33,797 bases of DNA from assembly GCA_023269585.1 (NCBI GenBank), contig JAHFTC010000038.1:1-33797 (forward strand). The letters are read 5' to 3'. The position numbers and the translations under genes are program-made. The notes beneath the pieces are model-generated. The model had not been told where the DNA came from. It ran no database searches and saw only the letters and a program-made list of their open reading frames with translations. Positions 8,514-16,818 of this stretch are shown here, piece after piece (position 1 is the first letter of the stretch; each line of letters opens with the position of its first letter). Source of the stretch: Opitutaceae bacterium. Lineage in GTDB: Bacteria > Verrucomicrobiota > Verrucomicrobiia > Opitutales > Opitutaceae.

Positions 8514-10787
8514 GTGCCATCGTCAGACCTCCCCGAACCTGCGCCGCCACCCGCCTCCCCGGAGATGATCTCCGGGGACGGGCGGACGGTGCGGCCGGGG
8601 GAAGGTGATCGGTCGGGGCGCCCGTGGTTTGGCGAGTGGACCGCGTTGTTCCGGAGCGGACAGGGGCCGGCGGTGGCGCCGGCGTTCAGCGTGCGTACCA
8701 TCGATCTGCTGACGTCGGTCGAACTGCTGGCGCTGCTGTTCCTCATCGCGCACGACATCGCCCGGCAGCGAGCGTTCATGGTCGCGCCGCTGGCGCTGGT
8801 GCAAGGGCTGCTGCTGGTGGTGTTGCTGCTGAACCGCCGGGGACAACCGGTGGCGGCCGCCCGGTTGTTCTGCTTTGGCAACTGGGTGGTGGTCTCCTTG
8901 TTTCTCCTCACCCAGGAGCTGGGGCCGGGCCATTCGGCGCTGTTGGGTTTTCCGGTGCTGCTGGTCCTCGCCGGACTGTTGCTCGACCGCTGGTTCTTCG
9001 GGGCCTTGGTCGGGCTGGTTACGCTCACGCTGTTCGGGGCGGCGTGGGCCGAGATGCGGGGCTGGAGTGGCATGGGGCAGGCGACCCCCGAACTCGCCAC
9101 GGTCGCCGGGATGGCGGGCACGCTGGGTGTGCTCGGCTTCACGACGTTGGCCGTCGTGCTGTTCACGGCCGATATCCGGCGCACGCTGCAGCGGGCGCGC
9201 GACCACGAGCTGAAGCTCGCGGCGAGCAAGGCGGAACTCCAGCACCAGGCCGATGGGCTCAAGGGCGCGACCCAGAAGCTCCGCACCGCCATGGAACTGG
9301 CCGCGGAGGCGATCGTGCATGCCTCCCCGGAGGGGCGTATCACCGAGGCGAACTCACGGGCGGCGGAGATCACCGGCTACCGGCACGAGGAGCTGATCGG
9401 ACGCTCGTTCACCGGTTTCTTCTCGGAGGCGGAACTGGCGACGAACCCCTTGCGTTGGGAGGTGAGCGAGCGCGGCGAGCCGGTGGCGGTCGAACGGTCG
9501 CTCATCAGGTCCGACGGCTCCTCGATCCTCGTCGAGATGACCTCGCAGCGGCTGCCCGACCGCACGCTCCAGTGCTTCTTGCGCGACATCACCAGCCGGC
9601 GCGTGCAGGAGGACGACCGCCGCCAGCGGCAGCGTCTGGAGTCGCTGGGCACGTTGGCGGGCGGCGTGGCGCACGATTTCAACAACCTCCTCACCGTGAT
9701 GCACGGCGCACTCGATGCGATCGAGGCCCGGAGCGAAACCCCGCGGACCATGGCCGGACCGCTGCAGGATCTCCGGACCGTGGCGGAGCGGGCCAACGAG
9801 CTCACCCGGCAACTGCTGGCCTTCGCGCGGCGCCAGACGCTCGACCGCCGGCCGGTCGATCTGCGGCAGACGATCGACCAGAATGCCCGGATGCTGCGCC
9901 GCCTGCTCGGCCCGCAGATCGAGCTCGCGATCGAGACGCCGGAGCATCCGTGTCCAGTCTTTGCCGACGCCGGCGCCCTCACGCAGGTGATCACGAATCT
10001 CGCCGTCAACGCCCGCGACGCGATGCCGCGGGGCGGCCGCCTGAAGCTGGGGTGCCGGCTCGTGGAGGTGACCGCCACGCCGTCGTTCGTGGGGCGCGAC
10101 ATCCAGGGCGGCGACTTCGTGCGCGTGCACGTGGTCGACAACGGCTGCGGCATGCCGGAGGAGGTGCGGAGCCGCGTCTTCGACCCGTTCTTCACCACCA
10201 AGGACAAGGACAAGGGCACCGGGCTGGGGCTCTCCGTGTCGCTGGGCATCGTCGAGCAGCATGGGGGCTGGATCGAGGTCTTCAGCGAAGTGGGGCGGGG
10301 GACGGAGTTTCGCGTCTTCCTGCCGCGGCAGGAACCGCTCGCCCAAGCCGTGCCGGCGCCCCCGCCGATGCCGACGCCCCGGGTGCGCGGCACCGAGACA
10401 ATCCTGCTCGTCGAGGATGAGGATTCGGTCCGGCGGCTGGCGATCGGCGCCCTGGAGTGGAGCGGGTTCAAGCTGATCGAGGCGGCGAACGGCGTCGAGG
10501 CTCTGCGAGTGTGGGCTGAGCGCCGGGCGGATATCCAACTCATCCTGACGGATGTGGCGATGCCGGGCGGCGTGAGCGGTGTTGATTTGGCGCAGGCGTG
10601 CCGGCGCGATCGGCCGGACGTGCCGATTCTGATCACCAGCGGCTACAACCAGGAGGAGGTGGCCTTCGGCGACGGCTGCTGGGACGACATTCGCTTTTTG
10701 CCGAAGCCCTACACGATGGCCGCGTTGGCGCAGGCGGCCCGCGAGACGATCGACACCATGCCCCGTTCGCCGGCGAAAACCGCGTGA
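8514..10787 (+). CDS. Hybrid membrane sensor histidine kinase: TM region, PAS, HisKA, HATPase, receiver
   Basis: 757-residue two-component hybrid kinase. Hydrophobic segments between residues about 62 and 218 form a multi-pass membrane sensor of unrecognised type. A short coiled coil (about 222-257) leads to a PAS domain (about 258-362). The dimerisation domain has the H box GGVAHDFNNLL with phospho-acceptor H387. The ATPase domain has the N box with N499 (VNARDAM), the G1 box DNGCGM (542-547), FDPFFTTK and GTGLGLS (568-574). The C-terminal receiver (about 628-745) has acidic residues 634-635, phospho-acceptor D680, S709 and K731, so all key residues are present. No DNA-binding output domain is attached, so it should pass phosphate to a separate regulator not visible here. 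The GTG start is backed by GGAGG. The signal sensed is unknown. Confidence 0.93.
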   Translation: MPSSDLPEPAPPPASPEMISGDGRTVRPGEGDRSGRPWFGEWTALFRSGQGPAVAPAFSVRTIDLLTSVELLALLFLIAHDIARQRAFMVAPLALVQGLLLVVLLLNRRGQPVAAARLFCFGNWVVVSLFLLTQELGPGHSALLGFPVLLVLAGLLLDRWFFGALVGLVTLTLFGAAWAEMRGWSGMGQATPELATVAGMAGTLGVLGFTTLAVVLFTADIRRTLQRARDHELKLAASKAELQHQADGLKGATQKLRTAMELAAEAIVHASPEGRITEANSRAAEITGYRHEELIGRSFTGFFSEAELATNPLRWEVSERGEPVAVERSLIRSDGSSILVEMTSQRLPDRTLQCFLRDITSRRVQEDDRRQRQRLESLGTLAGGVAHDFNNLLTVMHGALDAIEARSETPRTMAGPLQDLRTVAERANELTRQLLAFARRQTLDRRPVDLRQTIDQNARMLRRLLGPQIELAIETPEHPCPVFADAGALTQVITNLAVNARDAMPRGGRLKLGCRLVEVTATPSFVGRDIQGGDFVRVHVVDNGCGMPEEVRSRVFDPFFTTKDKDKGTGLGLSVSLGIVEQHGGWIEVFSEVGRGTEFRVFLPRQEPLAQAVPAPPPMPTPRVRGTETILLVEDEDSVRRLAIGALEWSGFKLIEAANGVEALRVWAERRADIQLILTDVAMPGGVSGVDLAQACRRDRPDVPILITSGYNQEEVAFGDGCWDDIRFLPKPYTMAALAQAARETIDTMPRSPAKTA

Positions 10788-10838
10788 CGGGAGAGGCACC
10801 GCCGGGGATAGCGGCGTCGTAGCGCTCTGCCGGGCGCA

Positions 10839-10865
10839 GCCCCCCTGTGCCGTCCTGCGGGGGGC
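10839..10865 (+). terminator. GC-rich hairpin after the sensor kinase gene
   Basis: GCCCCCC (10839-10845) pairs with GGGGGGC (10859-10865) across a 13-base loop, 52 bp after the kinase stop. There is no T-tract, so it is at best a weak or factor-dependent terminator; a repeat origin is also possible because GTAGCGCTC lies just upstream. Confidence 0.35.
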
Positions 10866-10927
10866 GTGATTGCGCTTCCCCGCCGCCGATCTATTCTGCT
10901 GGGCAACCTCCGGTCCTGCCCCAAGCC

Positions 10928-12184
10928 ATGGAAACTCCCTGGGTTCGCCTCGTCTGTTCGCTTCGTCTCGCGGTGCCGCTCTTCTCCCTGCTTCTGCTGG
11001 GCCCGGTCCCCGCCGGTGCGGGTGCCATTGATGAACTCGAAGGCATGACCGGAACTCGGATCGAGCGTCCCGGTGGCGAGTCGGATGAGGAGCGTGCGGA
11101 GCGGCAGCGGGCTCTGGCGGAGTGGCGGGCCGAGCAACGGGCGCTCCGCGAGGAGCAGCGCCGGCAGGAGGCCTTCGCGCTCAATGAAAAGGGCCACGTG
11201 GCCTACCGCGCCCGCAACTGGAAGGCCGCGGTGGACTGCTACCGCAAGGCGCACCGCCTCAATCCCGCGGACGCCGTGATCCGGCGGAACCTCAGGGACG
11301 CGGAGTCCGCCTGGGCCGCAGAAAAGGCGGCGGCGGTGGCGGCGGCCCGCGAGACCGCCGCGCGCGAGGCCGAGGCCAAGGCCAGGGCCCGGCAGAAGGC
11401 GCGGGAGGAGAAGCTCGCGCGGGACACCCGCGAGCGCCACCAGCGCGAACTCGCGGCCGCGCTCGCCCGCCTGCAACCCGAGCAGCAGCAGTTGTCCACC
11501 CGCCCCGCCGACTGGATCGCCCAGCACCAGGGGAGCGTGGAGCGGCGGTTGCGCGAGCCGAACAAATGGTCGAAGGCGCTGGCCGCGTCGTTGACGACCA
11601 AGGCGCCCCCGCCGCCGTATAAGAAACTTGGGGAACTCGAGCCGGGCGACGTGCTCCTGGTTGCGCCGTTGCGGAGCGACCTCGTCGGCATCGCCATCAA
11701 CGCGGCCGACGCACGGCTCTCCGGCACGAAGGCGTCGGCCGCTTCGCACACGGTGCTCTACCTGAAGCGCGTCAACGGGATCCGCTTCTATCTCGACAAC
11801 GTGCCCGGGGAGGGTCCCCGCATCGTGCCCGAAGTGTACATAATGAACAAGTACGGCAGGCGCAGCCTCGAGGTCGCCAAGCTCGCCCAGCCCCTCCAGC
11901 CGGCGGAGGGCGAGCGACTCTACGCGGCGGCGCGGGAGATGCGGGCGAAGAACCTCGCCCGGTTGGGCGGCAACAAGTGGTTCGATGCGACCACCTACGG
12001 CGCCTGGGGCAAGGATGAGGTGGTGTGTGCCGAGGCCGATTGGGCGCTCCTGCGGGCCGCCGGCCGCGCGATTCCGGCGAGCTCCGACCAACTGAAAAGA
12101 GGGCTCGGCCTCGATTTCAGCCCGGCCGACTTTCATGGCGACCGGCGCTACTTCCTGGTCACGCCGTTGGCGCTCGCCGAGTAG
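10928..12184 (+). CDS. Secreted protein with TPR/coiled coil and permuted NlpC/P60 (YiiX-like) papain-fold domain
   Basis: 418 residues from the ATG at 10928, chosen because it starts a signal peptide (residues 1-33, Leu-rich core, AGAGA end). Residues about 55-85 and 130-180 are charged, Ala/Glu/Arg-rich coiled coils. They flank a TPR-like helical pair with NEKGHVAYRARNWKAAVDCY. The C-terminal part opens with LEPGDVLLV. It then shows a His in ASHTVLYL (H274) before a Cys in VVCAEADWALL (C367). His before Cys, with the C-x-E pattern, fits the circularly permuted NlpC/P60 hydrolases of the YaeF/YiiX type, thought to cleave peptides, amides or lipids at the envelope. This family call is from motif order and is moderately sure. 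It is separated from the kinase gene by 140 bp and probably has its own promoter; a weak TATTCT lies at 10892-10897. Confidence 0.75.
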   Translation: METPWVRLVCSLRLAVPLFSLLLLGPVPAGAGAIDELEGMTGTRIERPGGESDEERAERQRALAEWRAEQRALREEQRRQEAFALNEKGHVAYRARNWKAAVDCYRKAHRLNPADAVIRRNLRDAESAWAAEKAAAVAAARETAAREAEAKARARQKAREEKLARDTRERHQRELAAALARLQPEQQQLSTRPADWIAQHQGSVERRLREPNKWSKALAASLTTKAPPPPYKKLGELEPGDVLLVAPLRSDLVGIAINAADARLSGTKASAASHTVLYLKRVNGIRFYLDNVPGEGPRIVPEVYIMNKYGRRSLEVAKLAQPLQPAEGERLYAAAREMRAKNLARLGGNKWFDATTYGAWGKDEVVCAEADWALLRAAGRAIPASSDQLKRGLGLDFSPADFHGDRRYFLVTPLALAE

Positions 12185-12192
12185 TCACCGCT

Positions 12193-12354
12193 CTGCCGCC
12201 GGCGGTGCGGCAGGCGAAGACGCTGCCGGACCCCCCGGCAAGATTCCTCCGCTCTCGTCCTCTTGTGTACTGGCTATTTGGGAGTGGCGCCCTCGTTGCG
12301 GCCCAGCACCTCGAGCCCTCCGGAACCGCGCACCCGGGATTGGATTCCCAAATA
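12193..12354. repeat. Inverted repeats in a convergent intergenic region
   Basis: Between two convergent genes, CTGCCGC (12193-12199) pairs with GCGGCAG (12207-12213). Further on, TATTTGGGA (12275-12283) pairs with TCCCAAATA (12346-12354) over a 62-base loop. Neither has a T-tract. They may end transcription from either side or be repeat debris; nothing else is seen in this gap. Confidence 0.35.
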
Positions 12355-12415
12355 CGAATCGCGTTGGCGTCGACCGCGGCGCCGGGGGAAGACCGGTGAG
12401 CGCAGCGTCCCCGCC

Positions 12416-12850
12416 TCAGCGGACGAGCTGCACGCGGTGGCGGCCGGGGGACTCGATGGTGAGTTTCAAGGTGAGCGTGCCGGGCGGCAGCCAGCCGGCG
12501 ATGCGCTCCGGCCACTCGATGGCGAGGCAGTAGGGCGCGACGAGGAAATCCTCCAGCAGCAGATCCTCGACTTGGTCGGGCGACTCGAGGCGGTAGGCGT
12601 CGAGGTGCACGAGGGTGCGGGCGCCGCGGTGGATGTTGTAGAGCGTGAACGTGGGGCTCGTCACCCGTTCGCGGATGCCGAACGCCTCGGCCAGTCCCTG
12701 TACGAAGGTGGTTTTGCCCACGCCGAGATCGCCGCTGAGCGCGAGCACGGTCTCGGCCGGCAATGTCTCGCCGAGCCGCCGCGCGAGCGCGTGCATGGCG
12801 TCCGTCGAGTCGGCGAGCGCGCCCCCCTCAAGCTCCTGCCAGATGTTCAT
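12416..12850 (-). CDS. tsaE: tRNA threonylcarbamoyladenosine biosynthesis ATPase TsaE
   Basis: Small P-loop ATPase of 144 residues that works with TsaB, TsaD and TsaC to place the t6A modification at position 37 of ANN-decoding tRNAs. Walker A is GDLGVGKT (residues 40-47). SPTFTLYN, HLDAYRLESPDQVEDL and AIEWPERI follow in the order seen in TsaE. Length is normal. The reading frame starts inside the end of thiL (23-bp overlap), so translation is probably coupled. It is the last gene of the CPBP-thiL-tsaE operon. Confidence 0.95.
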   Translation of the reverse strand: MNIWQELEGGALADSTDAMHALARRLGETLPAETVLALSGDLGVGKTTFVQGLAEAFGIRERVTSPTFTLYNIHRGARTLVHLDAYRLESPDQVEDLLLEDFLVAPYCLAIEWPERIAGWLPPGTLTLKLTIESPGRHRVQLVR

Positions 12851-13790
12851 AGCCGTGGTAGCGGTCGAGCGGGAGGGCGTCGGCGCACGAGTCGCCGGCC
12901 CGGACGAAGTGCCCGATGCGGGTGAGCTTGGTGGTGAAGCGGCGGCGCCAGGCCTGCTCGAAGGCGGCGCGGTCGCAGCGGGCGGAGAGGGCGAAGAGCA
13001 GTTCGAAGTCCTCGCCGTCGCTCAGCGCATGATCGAGGGCGGTGCGGCCGTCGCGCCGGGCCAGGGTGCGGGCGGCGCGACTGACGGGCAGCGCCGCCGG
13101 GTCGAGCGCGGGTTTGGCGCCGGCGGGAGTGAGCTCGAGCAGATCCTTGGCGAGGCCGTCGCTGAGATCCATGAGGCAGCGGACTTCGCGGCGGGCGGCG
13201 AGCCAGCGTCCCTCGGGCAGGCGGGGCGTGAAGCGGTGGTGTTTGCCGAGGATGCTGCCGCCGAGTTCGCCGGTGACGTAGAGCCAGTCGCCGCTCTTCG
13301 CGCCCTGGCGGGTGAGCACCCGCGGGCCGGAGGCTTCGCCGAGCAGCGTGAGGAAGGCGCCGAGCATGGCGGGCGATTCGGCGATGTCGCCGCCGGCGAT
13401 GGCCACGCCGTGGCGGTGGGCGCAGCGGCCGAGGGCGCGGTAGAAACCGCGGATCCACGCGATGGACACACGGCGCGGCAGGGCGAGCCAGACGACGGCC
13501 GAGCGCGGGTCGCCGCCCATGGCGGCGATGTCGCTCAGGTTGCGCTTGAGGAGCTTCGCGGCGGCGGCGGCGGGCGCGAGCGAGTCGTCGAAGTGGCGGC
13601 CGTAGAGGACGGGATCGGTGGTGACGAGCAGCCGGCGTTTCCCGGAGGCGGGGAGCACCGCGCAGTCGTCGCCGATGCCGAAGGGCGCGGGCGGATTGGC
13701 CGCGCCGAGCCACTCGCGCAGTTTCGCGATGAGGCGGCGTTCGCCGAGGGCGCCCACGGAGAGCGCGGGGTTGGCGGTGAACGGGTTCAC
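12828..13790 (-). CDS. thiL: Thiamine-monophosphate kinase ThiL
   Basis: 320-residue PurM-like kinase that phosphorylates thiamine monophosphate to the active cofactor thiamine diphosphate. Family motifs appear in order: an N-terminal GERRLI, the metal-binding FGIGDDCAVL, NLSDIAAMGGDP, AGGDIAES, CLMDLSDGLAKDL and LSDGEDFELLFA. The start codon is GTG at 13790 and overlaps the stop of the upstream protease gene (GTGA, 4 bp). The 3' end overlaps tsaE by 23 bp. No other thiamine genes are nearby. Confidence 0.95.
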   Translation of the reverse strand: MNPFTANPALSVGALGERRLIAKLREWLGAANPPAPFGIGDDCAVLPASGKRRLLVTTDPVLYGRHFDDSLAPAAAAAKLLKRNLSDIAAMGGDPRSAVVWLALPRRVSIAWIRGFYRALGRCAHRHGVAIAGGDIAESPAMLGAFLTLLGEASGPRVLTRQGAKSGDWLYVTGELGGSILGKHHRFTPRLPEGRWLAARREVRCLMDLSDGLAKDLLELTPAGAKPALDPAALPVSRAARTLARRDGRTALDHALSDGEDFELLFALSARCDRAAFEQAWRRRFTTKLTRIGHFVRAGDSCADALPLDRYHGYEHLAGA

Positions 13791-14641
13791 GGTTCGACGC
13801 CGAGGCCGGCGAGCAGGCGCAGGATCGAGTTGAGATTGAAAAGCCCGTGGGCCACGACCGGCACGAGCAGGCTGCCGGTCTTCTCGTAGGCGAGGGCGAA
13901 GATGATCCCCAGCACGACCAGCGGCAGGAAGTGCACCGCACTCAGGTGGAGCGAGGCGAAGGCGACGGCGCTCAGCAGCAGCGCGGCCCAGCGGGGCAGG
14001 AACTGGCGGGCGAGGCGGAACACCCCGGCGCGGAAGATCAGCTCCTCGCCGAGCGGCGCGACCACGATCGCCATGAACGTGAGGCCGAGCAGCAGCGGTG
14101 CGGACTTGGTGGAGACAAAGAGATTGGCGAGGTCCTGGGGCACGACGGGCAGGCCGAGAAATTCCAGTGCCGCGGTCGCCGTCAGGCTCGCGGCGGAGAC
14201 GAGCGGCAACGCGACGAGGAAGGTCGCCGCGCCGAGCAGCAGGCGATCAGTGGCCGACGCCGGCGGGGTGCGCCCGAGGGGCGGCAGAGGGCGGCCGACC
14301 GAGCGGCGGTAGAGCGCGAAACCGACCGTGGCGACGATCACGGCGCCCTGGAAACCGACCACGGAAAGCACCGAGACCCAGCCGTCGGCGGTTTCGAGGC
14401 CGAGTTGCCGGGCCACGGTGCCCGCGGCGAGACTACCGACGAGCACCGCGCAGACGGGCACCCAGCAGGCCAGCAGGGTGTCGATGAGCGGGGCGTCCCA
14501 CGCCGGGAGGGGCGCCGGTTGCCGGCGGAGTCCCTGCAGTTGCGGCGCGAGGTACCAGAAGGCGATCAATCCGAGCCCGACGGCCATCAGCCCCCATTGG
14601 GCGAGTTCGATGGCGGTGGCGGCGGCGGAGAGGTCGAGCAT
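13787..14641 (-). CDS. CPBP-family intramembrane glutamic protease
   Basis: 284-residue, multi-pass membrane protein of the CPBP (Abi/CAAX-like) family. Catalytic motif one is EELIFR at about residues 199-204. Motif two carries the His in AFASLHL, and the final HGLFN motif follows, so the active site looks complete. Bacterial members cut membrane proteins or act in stress and immunity roles; the substrate here is unknown. The ATG at 14641 is chosen because upstream codons are repeat-derived (heptamer array and hairpins). It is the first gene of the operon with thiL (4-bp overlap) and tsaE. Confidence 0.88.
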   Translation of the reverse strand: MLDLSAAATAIELAQWGLMAVGLGLIAFWYLAPQLQGLRRQPAPLPAWDAPLIDTLLACWVPVCAVLVGSLAAGTVARQLGLETADGWVSVLSVVGFQGAVIVATVGFALYRRSVGRPLPPLGRTPPASATDRLLLGAATFLVALPLVSAASLTATAALEFLGLPVVPQDLANLFVSTKSAPLLLGLTFMAIVVAPLGEELIFRAGVFRLARQFLPRWAALLLSAVAFASLHLSAVHFLPLVVLGIIFALAYEKTGSLLVPVVAHGLFNLNSILRLLAGLGVEP

Positions 14642-14708
14642 CGCGCGGATGTTGGGCAAGCCGGCGCCGGGAACCAAGGAAGAAGAGGGCGGCGGAGCCG
14701 GGGGACCA

Positions 14709-14736
14709 GTGGACGGTGGCCGGTGGACTGTGGAGG
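14709..14736 (+). repeat. Heptamer minisatellite, GTGGACG family (4 units)
   Basis: Four consecutive 7-base units: GTGGACG, GTGGCCG, GTGGACT and GTGGAGG. The same unit is repeated at 23764-23825 and, inside uvrA, at 31985-32019. It lies upstream of the CPBP gene start. Confidence 0.85.
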
Positions 14737-14741
14737 GCGTG

Positions 14742-14807
14742 GCGCCGGCCTCCGTGCCGGCGCTCTGAGGTGGCGCGGAGCCGCAGAACGCTGGCAGGGA
14801 CGCCAGC
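14742..14807. repeat. Two REP-like hairpins downstream of the 14829-15560 gene
   Basis: GCGCCGGC (14742-14749) pairs perfectly with GCCGGCGC (14756-14763). GCTGGC (14790-14795) pairs with GCCAGC (14802-14807). The gene to the right ends in TAG followed by CGCC at 14829, at the edge of this palindrome-rich segment. It could be REP-type DNA and may also terminate transcription. Confidence 0.6.
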
Positions 14808-14828
14808 ACCCCGGCGCGGGCGGGGGCG

Positions 14829-15560
14829 CTACGGCGTGCCCGGTTCGGGGGTGGCGTGGCGGACGAGGGCGGCGAGGACGTTGCCGTGCTGGATCGCGCC
14901 CTCCGCTTCGAGGTGCTCGAAGCGTGGATGCGCGAAGACCGGCGACTGCACGGGCGGTCCACCGGCGGCCTCGGCGGCATCCTTGGTGGCGCCGGCGAGG
15001 GCGGCGACGAACTGGTTCAGCGACTCCGCGCGCTCCAGCAACAGTCGCGGATCGCGGTCGGGCCAGTACTCGGCGTCGTCGGAGATTGTCACCGCGGCGC
15101 CGACCTTCTGCCAGAGGAGGATCAGGTCGACCACGGCGGCGTGGCAGCGCACGAGGTGCTCGGCGCCGTGGCAGCTCGCGTACTGGGTCTTGCAGAAGGC
15201 GCCGAACGTCCACGCCCCGCCGAAACCGGTGCGGCGCCGGTGGGCGCCGTCGGCCACGAAGGCCGGATACAGGCCGAGCCCGAAGGTGGCCGGTTCGCAG
15301 CCCTCGCCGATGTCGACGGTGAAGCACCAGCCGGCGATGGGCCCGACGTCGATCGCGTCGGAGTAGCCGCGGCGGCGCACGAGCACGTAGCGGCTGGCGT
15401 GCATCGCGGTCTCCGCCAGCGGGATCACCGGCCCGACCGCGCCCAGCCCGCGGCGTTGCGCGAAGCGGGTGGCGGTGGCGTGCAGTTCGCGCACGGTGCG
15501 TTCGGCCACGGCGGCGGAGCGGGTGGGGAAGCGCAGCGAGTAGTGGATTGTGATGCCCAT
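14829..15560 (-). CDS. Hypothetical protein, 243 residues
   Basis: Not recognised. The 243-residue protein starts MGITIHYSLRF at an ATG at 15560, has no signal peptide and no membrane segment. It looks globular, with a Cys/Trp-rich middle (GGAWTFGAFCKTQYASCHGAEH) and two C-terminal helices. Conserved-looking charged and aromatic residues and normal codon use argue for a real gene. The stop codon is TAG, next to REP-like DNA. A heptamer array sits 8 bp upstream of the start codon, so the 5' untranslated region is probably repeat DNA. It stands alone between the CPBP operon and the repeat island. Confidence 0.72.
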   Translation of the reverse strand: MGITIHYSLRFPTRSAAVAERTVRELHATATRFAQRRGLGAVGPVIPLAETAMHASRYVLVRRRGYSDAIDVGPIAGWCFTVDIGEGCEPATFGLGLYPAFVADGAHRRRTGFGGAWTFGAFCKTQYASCHGAEHLVRCHAAVVDLILLWQKVGAAVTISDDAEYWPDRDPRLLLERAESLNQFVAALAGATKDAAEAAGGPPVQSPVFAHPRFEHLEAEGAIQHGNVLAALVRHATPEPGTP

Positions 15561-15567
15561 GGCGGGG

Positions 15568-15602
15568 GGATTGCGGATTTCGGAATGCGGATTGCGGAGT
15601 GC
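15568..15602 (+). repeat. Heptamer minisatellite, GGATTGC/GGAGTGC family (5 units)
   Basis: Five perfect-phase 7-base units: GGATTGC, GGATTTC, GGAATGC, GGATTGC and GGAGTGC. The same family occurs in-frame in the restriction-modification gene (17487-17521) and in uvrA (32370-32403). With copies A and B of the 85-bp palindrome, it fills most of the otherwise gene-free 15561-15952. Confidence 0.9.
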
Positions 15603-15716
15603 GACGGAGGCGGAACGGGGAAAGCCGCGGACTCTACCGGGCGGGGTTGGACAATGGCGGCACGGGGCCGGAACTCGAAGTGGATCGCGACAGTGTCCGT
15701 TTCTGAGGTGGATCGA

Positions 15717-15801
15717 CTCCGCGTGCTCTGCGGCTCCGCGTGCGATCGGATTGAGTCCGGTTCCGGCGTGGGGCGCACGCGAAGGTGCGGAGAGCGCGGA
15801 G
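15717..15801 (+). repeat. 85-bp palindromic element, copy A
   Basis: Right arm CTCCGCGTGCTCTGCGGCTC..., a linker of about 30 bases, then a left arm ending GGAGAGCGCGGAG. The arms are imperfectly complementary, and the inner CGCGTG/CACGCG pairing is strongest. It is preceded by GGTGGATCGA, as in copies D-G. Confidence 0.85.
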
Positions 15802-15836
15802 TCGGACGGGCGAGTGTGGGCTTTGGGGTGTTCCGA

Positions 15837-15920
15837 CTCTGCGTCCTCTGCGGCTCTGCGTGAGCAACGATCGGGTCCGATTCCGGAAGGGTCTCACGCG
15901 GAGGCGCGGAGAGCGCGGAG
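15837..15920 (+). repeat. 85-bp palindromic element, copy B
   Basis: Same architecture as copy A, 35 bp further on. It opens CTCTGCGTCCTCTGCGGC and closes GCGGAGAGCGCGGAG. It ends 32 bp before the 3' end of the GxxExxY gene. Confidence 0.88.
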
Positions 15921-15952
15921 ACGGAGGGTGGTCGTCCATTTCGAGGGTGGGG

Positions 15953-16369
15953 CTACTCGGGGCGAGCAGGGGCGGAGAGGGAATCGGTCGATGGCAGTTG
16001 GTTGGCTACGCGTTTGATGCCGTCCTTGAAGAGTACCAAGCCGAAGTTGATCAGGAGGCCGAGCCGCTTGTCGGCGAGCCGAAGGTGGGTGAGAAGCTGT
16101 TTCCCGTGTACGGGAAGGTTCTGCTCGACGGACTTCAATTCAACGATGATCGCATCCTCGACGATAAGGTCGGCGCGGAAGCCTTCCTCGAATTCGATGC
16201 CATCGTAACGGATCGGCACCGGCACCTGGCGACGGACGCGCAAGCCGCGGCGTTCGAGACGGTGACAGAGGAGGACTTCGTAGACGGTTTCGAGGAGGCC
16301 GGGCCCGAGATCGGCGTGCAGTTTGTAGGCCTCATCCACGATGATGCCCGAGAGGTCGTTGAGGTTCAT
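15953..16369 (-). CDS. GxxExxY protein (PD-(D/E)XK nuclease-like fold)
   Basis: 138 residues from the ATG at 16369, the usual length; a longer upstream reading would be repeat-derived. The name-giving motif is GLLETVY. The nuclease-like core follows: EGFRADLIVEDAIIVELKSVE has the Asp and the E-x-K of a PD-(D/E)XK site, so it may be an active nuclease. KQLLTHLRL and GLLINFG are also typical of the family. The cellular role of GxxExxY proteins is not established. The gene is enclosed by copies B and C of the 85-bp palindromic element, with no other gene between, and its promoter region is repeat DNA. Confidence 0.9.
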   Translation of the reverse strand: MNLNDLSGIIVDEAYKLHADLGPGLLETVYEVLLCHRLERRGLRVRRQVPVPIRYDGIEFEEGFRADLIVEDAIIVELKSVEQNLPVHGKQLLTHLRLADKRLGLLINFGLVLFKDGIKRVANQLPSTDSLSAPARPE

Positions 16370-16483
16370 GGCAGGTGGCGGCTGCGTTTGGGGATAGCTC
16401 ACGCGAAGAGTTCGGAGGGGCCCAAGCAGCCAAGCCAGTGATGGAGGGCAGGACAACTACGATGAAACCGCCTTGTGCATCCC

Positions 16484-16560
16484 CTCCGCGTGCTCCGCGG
16501 CTCTGCGTGAAGAAGGATCGGGTCTGGCTTCGGAGAGGGGCTCACGCGGAGAGCGCGGAG
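16484..16560 (+). repeat. 85-bp palindromic element, copy C (short left arm)
   Basis: Begins CTCCGCGTGCTCCGCGGCTC. Its left arm is CTCACGCGGAGAGCGCGGAG, 8 bases shorter than in other copies. It lies 114 bp upstream of the GxxExxY start codon and its left arm starts the 171-bp tandem array. Confidence 0.87.
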
Positions 16561-16647
16561 GCGGGAGGACAGAGGAAGGTCCGTTTCGGGGGGGGGACCG
16601 TAGTGGGCGCAGTGGGCCTCTTGGTGGCGGGAACTCTGGTGGATCGA

Positions 16648-16732
16648 CTCTGCGTCCTCTGCGGCTCCGCGTGAGACCGGATTGGGGCTTATGATCGGAA
16701 GGTTCTCACGGGGAGACGCGGAGAGCGCGGAG
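16648..16732 (+). repeat. 85-bp palindromic element, copy D
   Basis: Right arm CTCTGCGTCCTCTGCGGCTC, linker GGATTGGGGCTTATGATCGG, left arm CTCACGGGGAGACGCGGAG.... It lies at the junction of units one and two of the tandem array. Confidence 0.9.
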
Positions 16733-16818
16733 GCGGGAGGACAGAGGAAGGTCCGTTTCGGGGAGGAACCGTAGTGGGCGCAGTGGGCCTCTTGGTGGCG
16801 GGAACTCTGGTGGATCGA

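Noticed and set aside
10870..10897. Sigma-70-like promoter TTGCGC-N16-TATTCT before the papain-fold gene
   Set aside because: Only 3 of 6 and 4 of 6 consensus matches; too weak to list as a feature without transcript data.
14642..14980. N-terminal extension of the CPBP protease (113 residues)
   Set aside because: The extension consists of the heptamer array, hairpins and antisense of the neighbouring gene; the membrane protein starts naturally at 14641.
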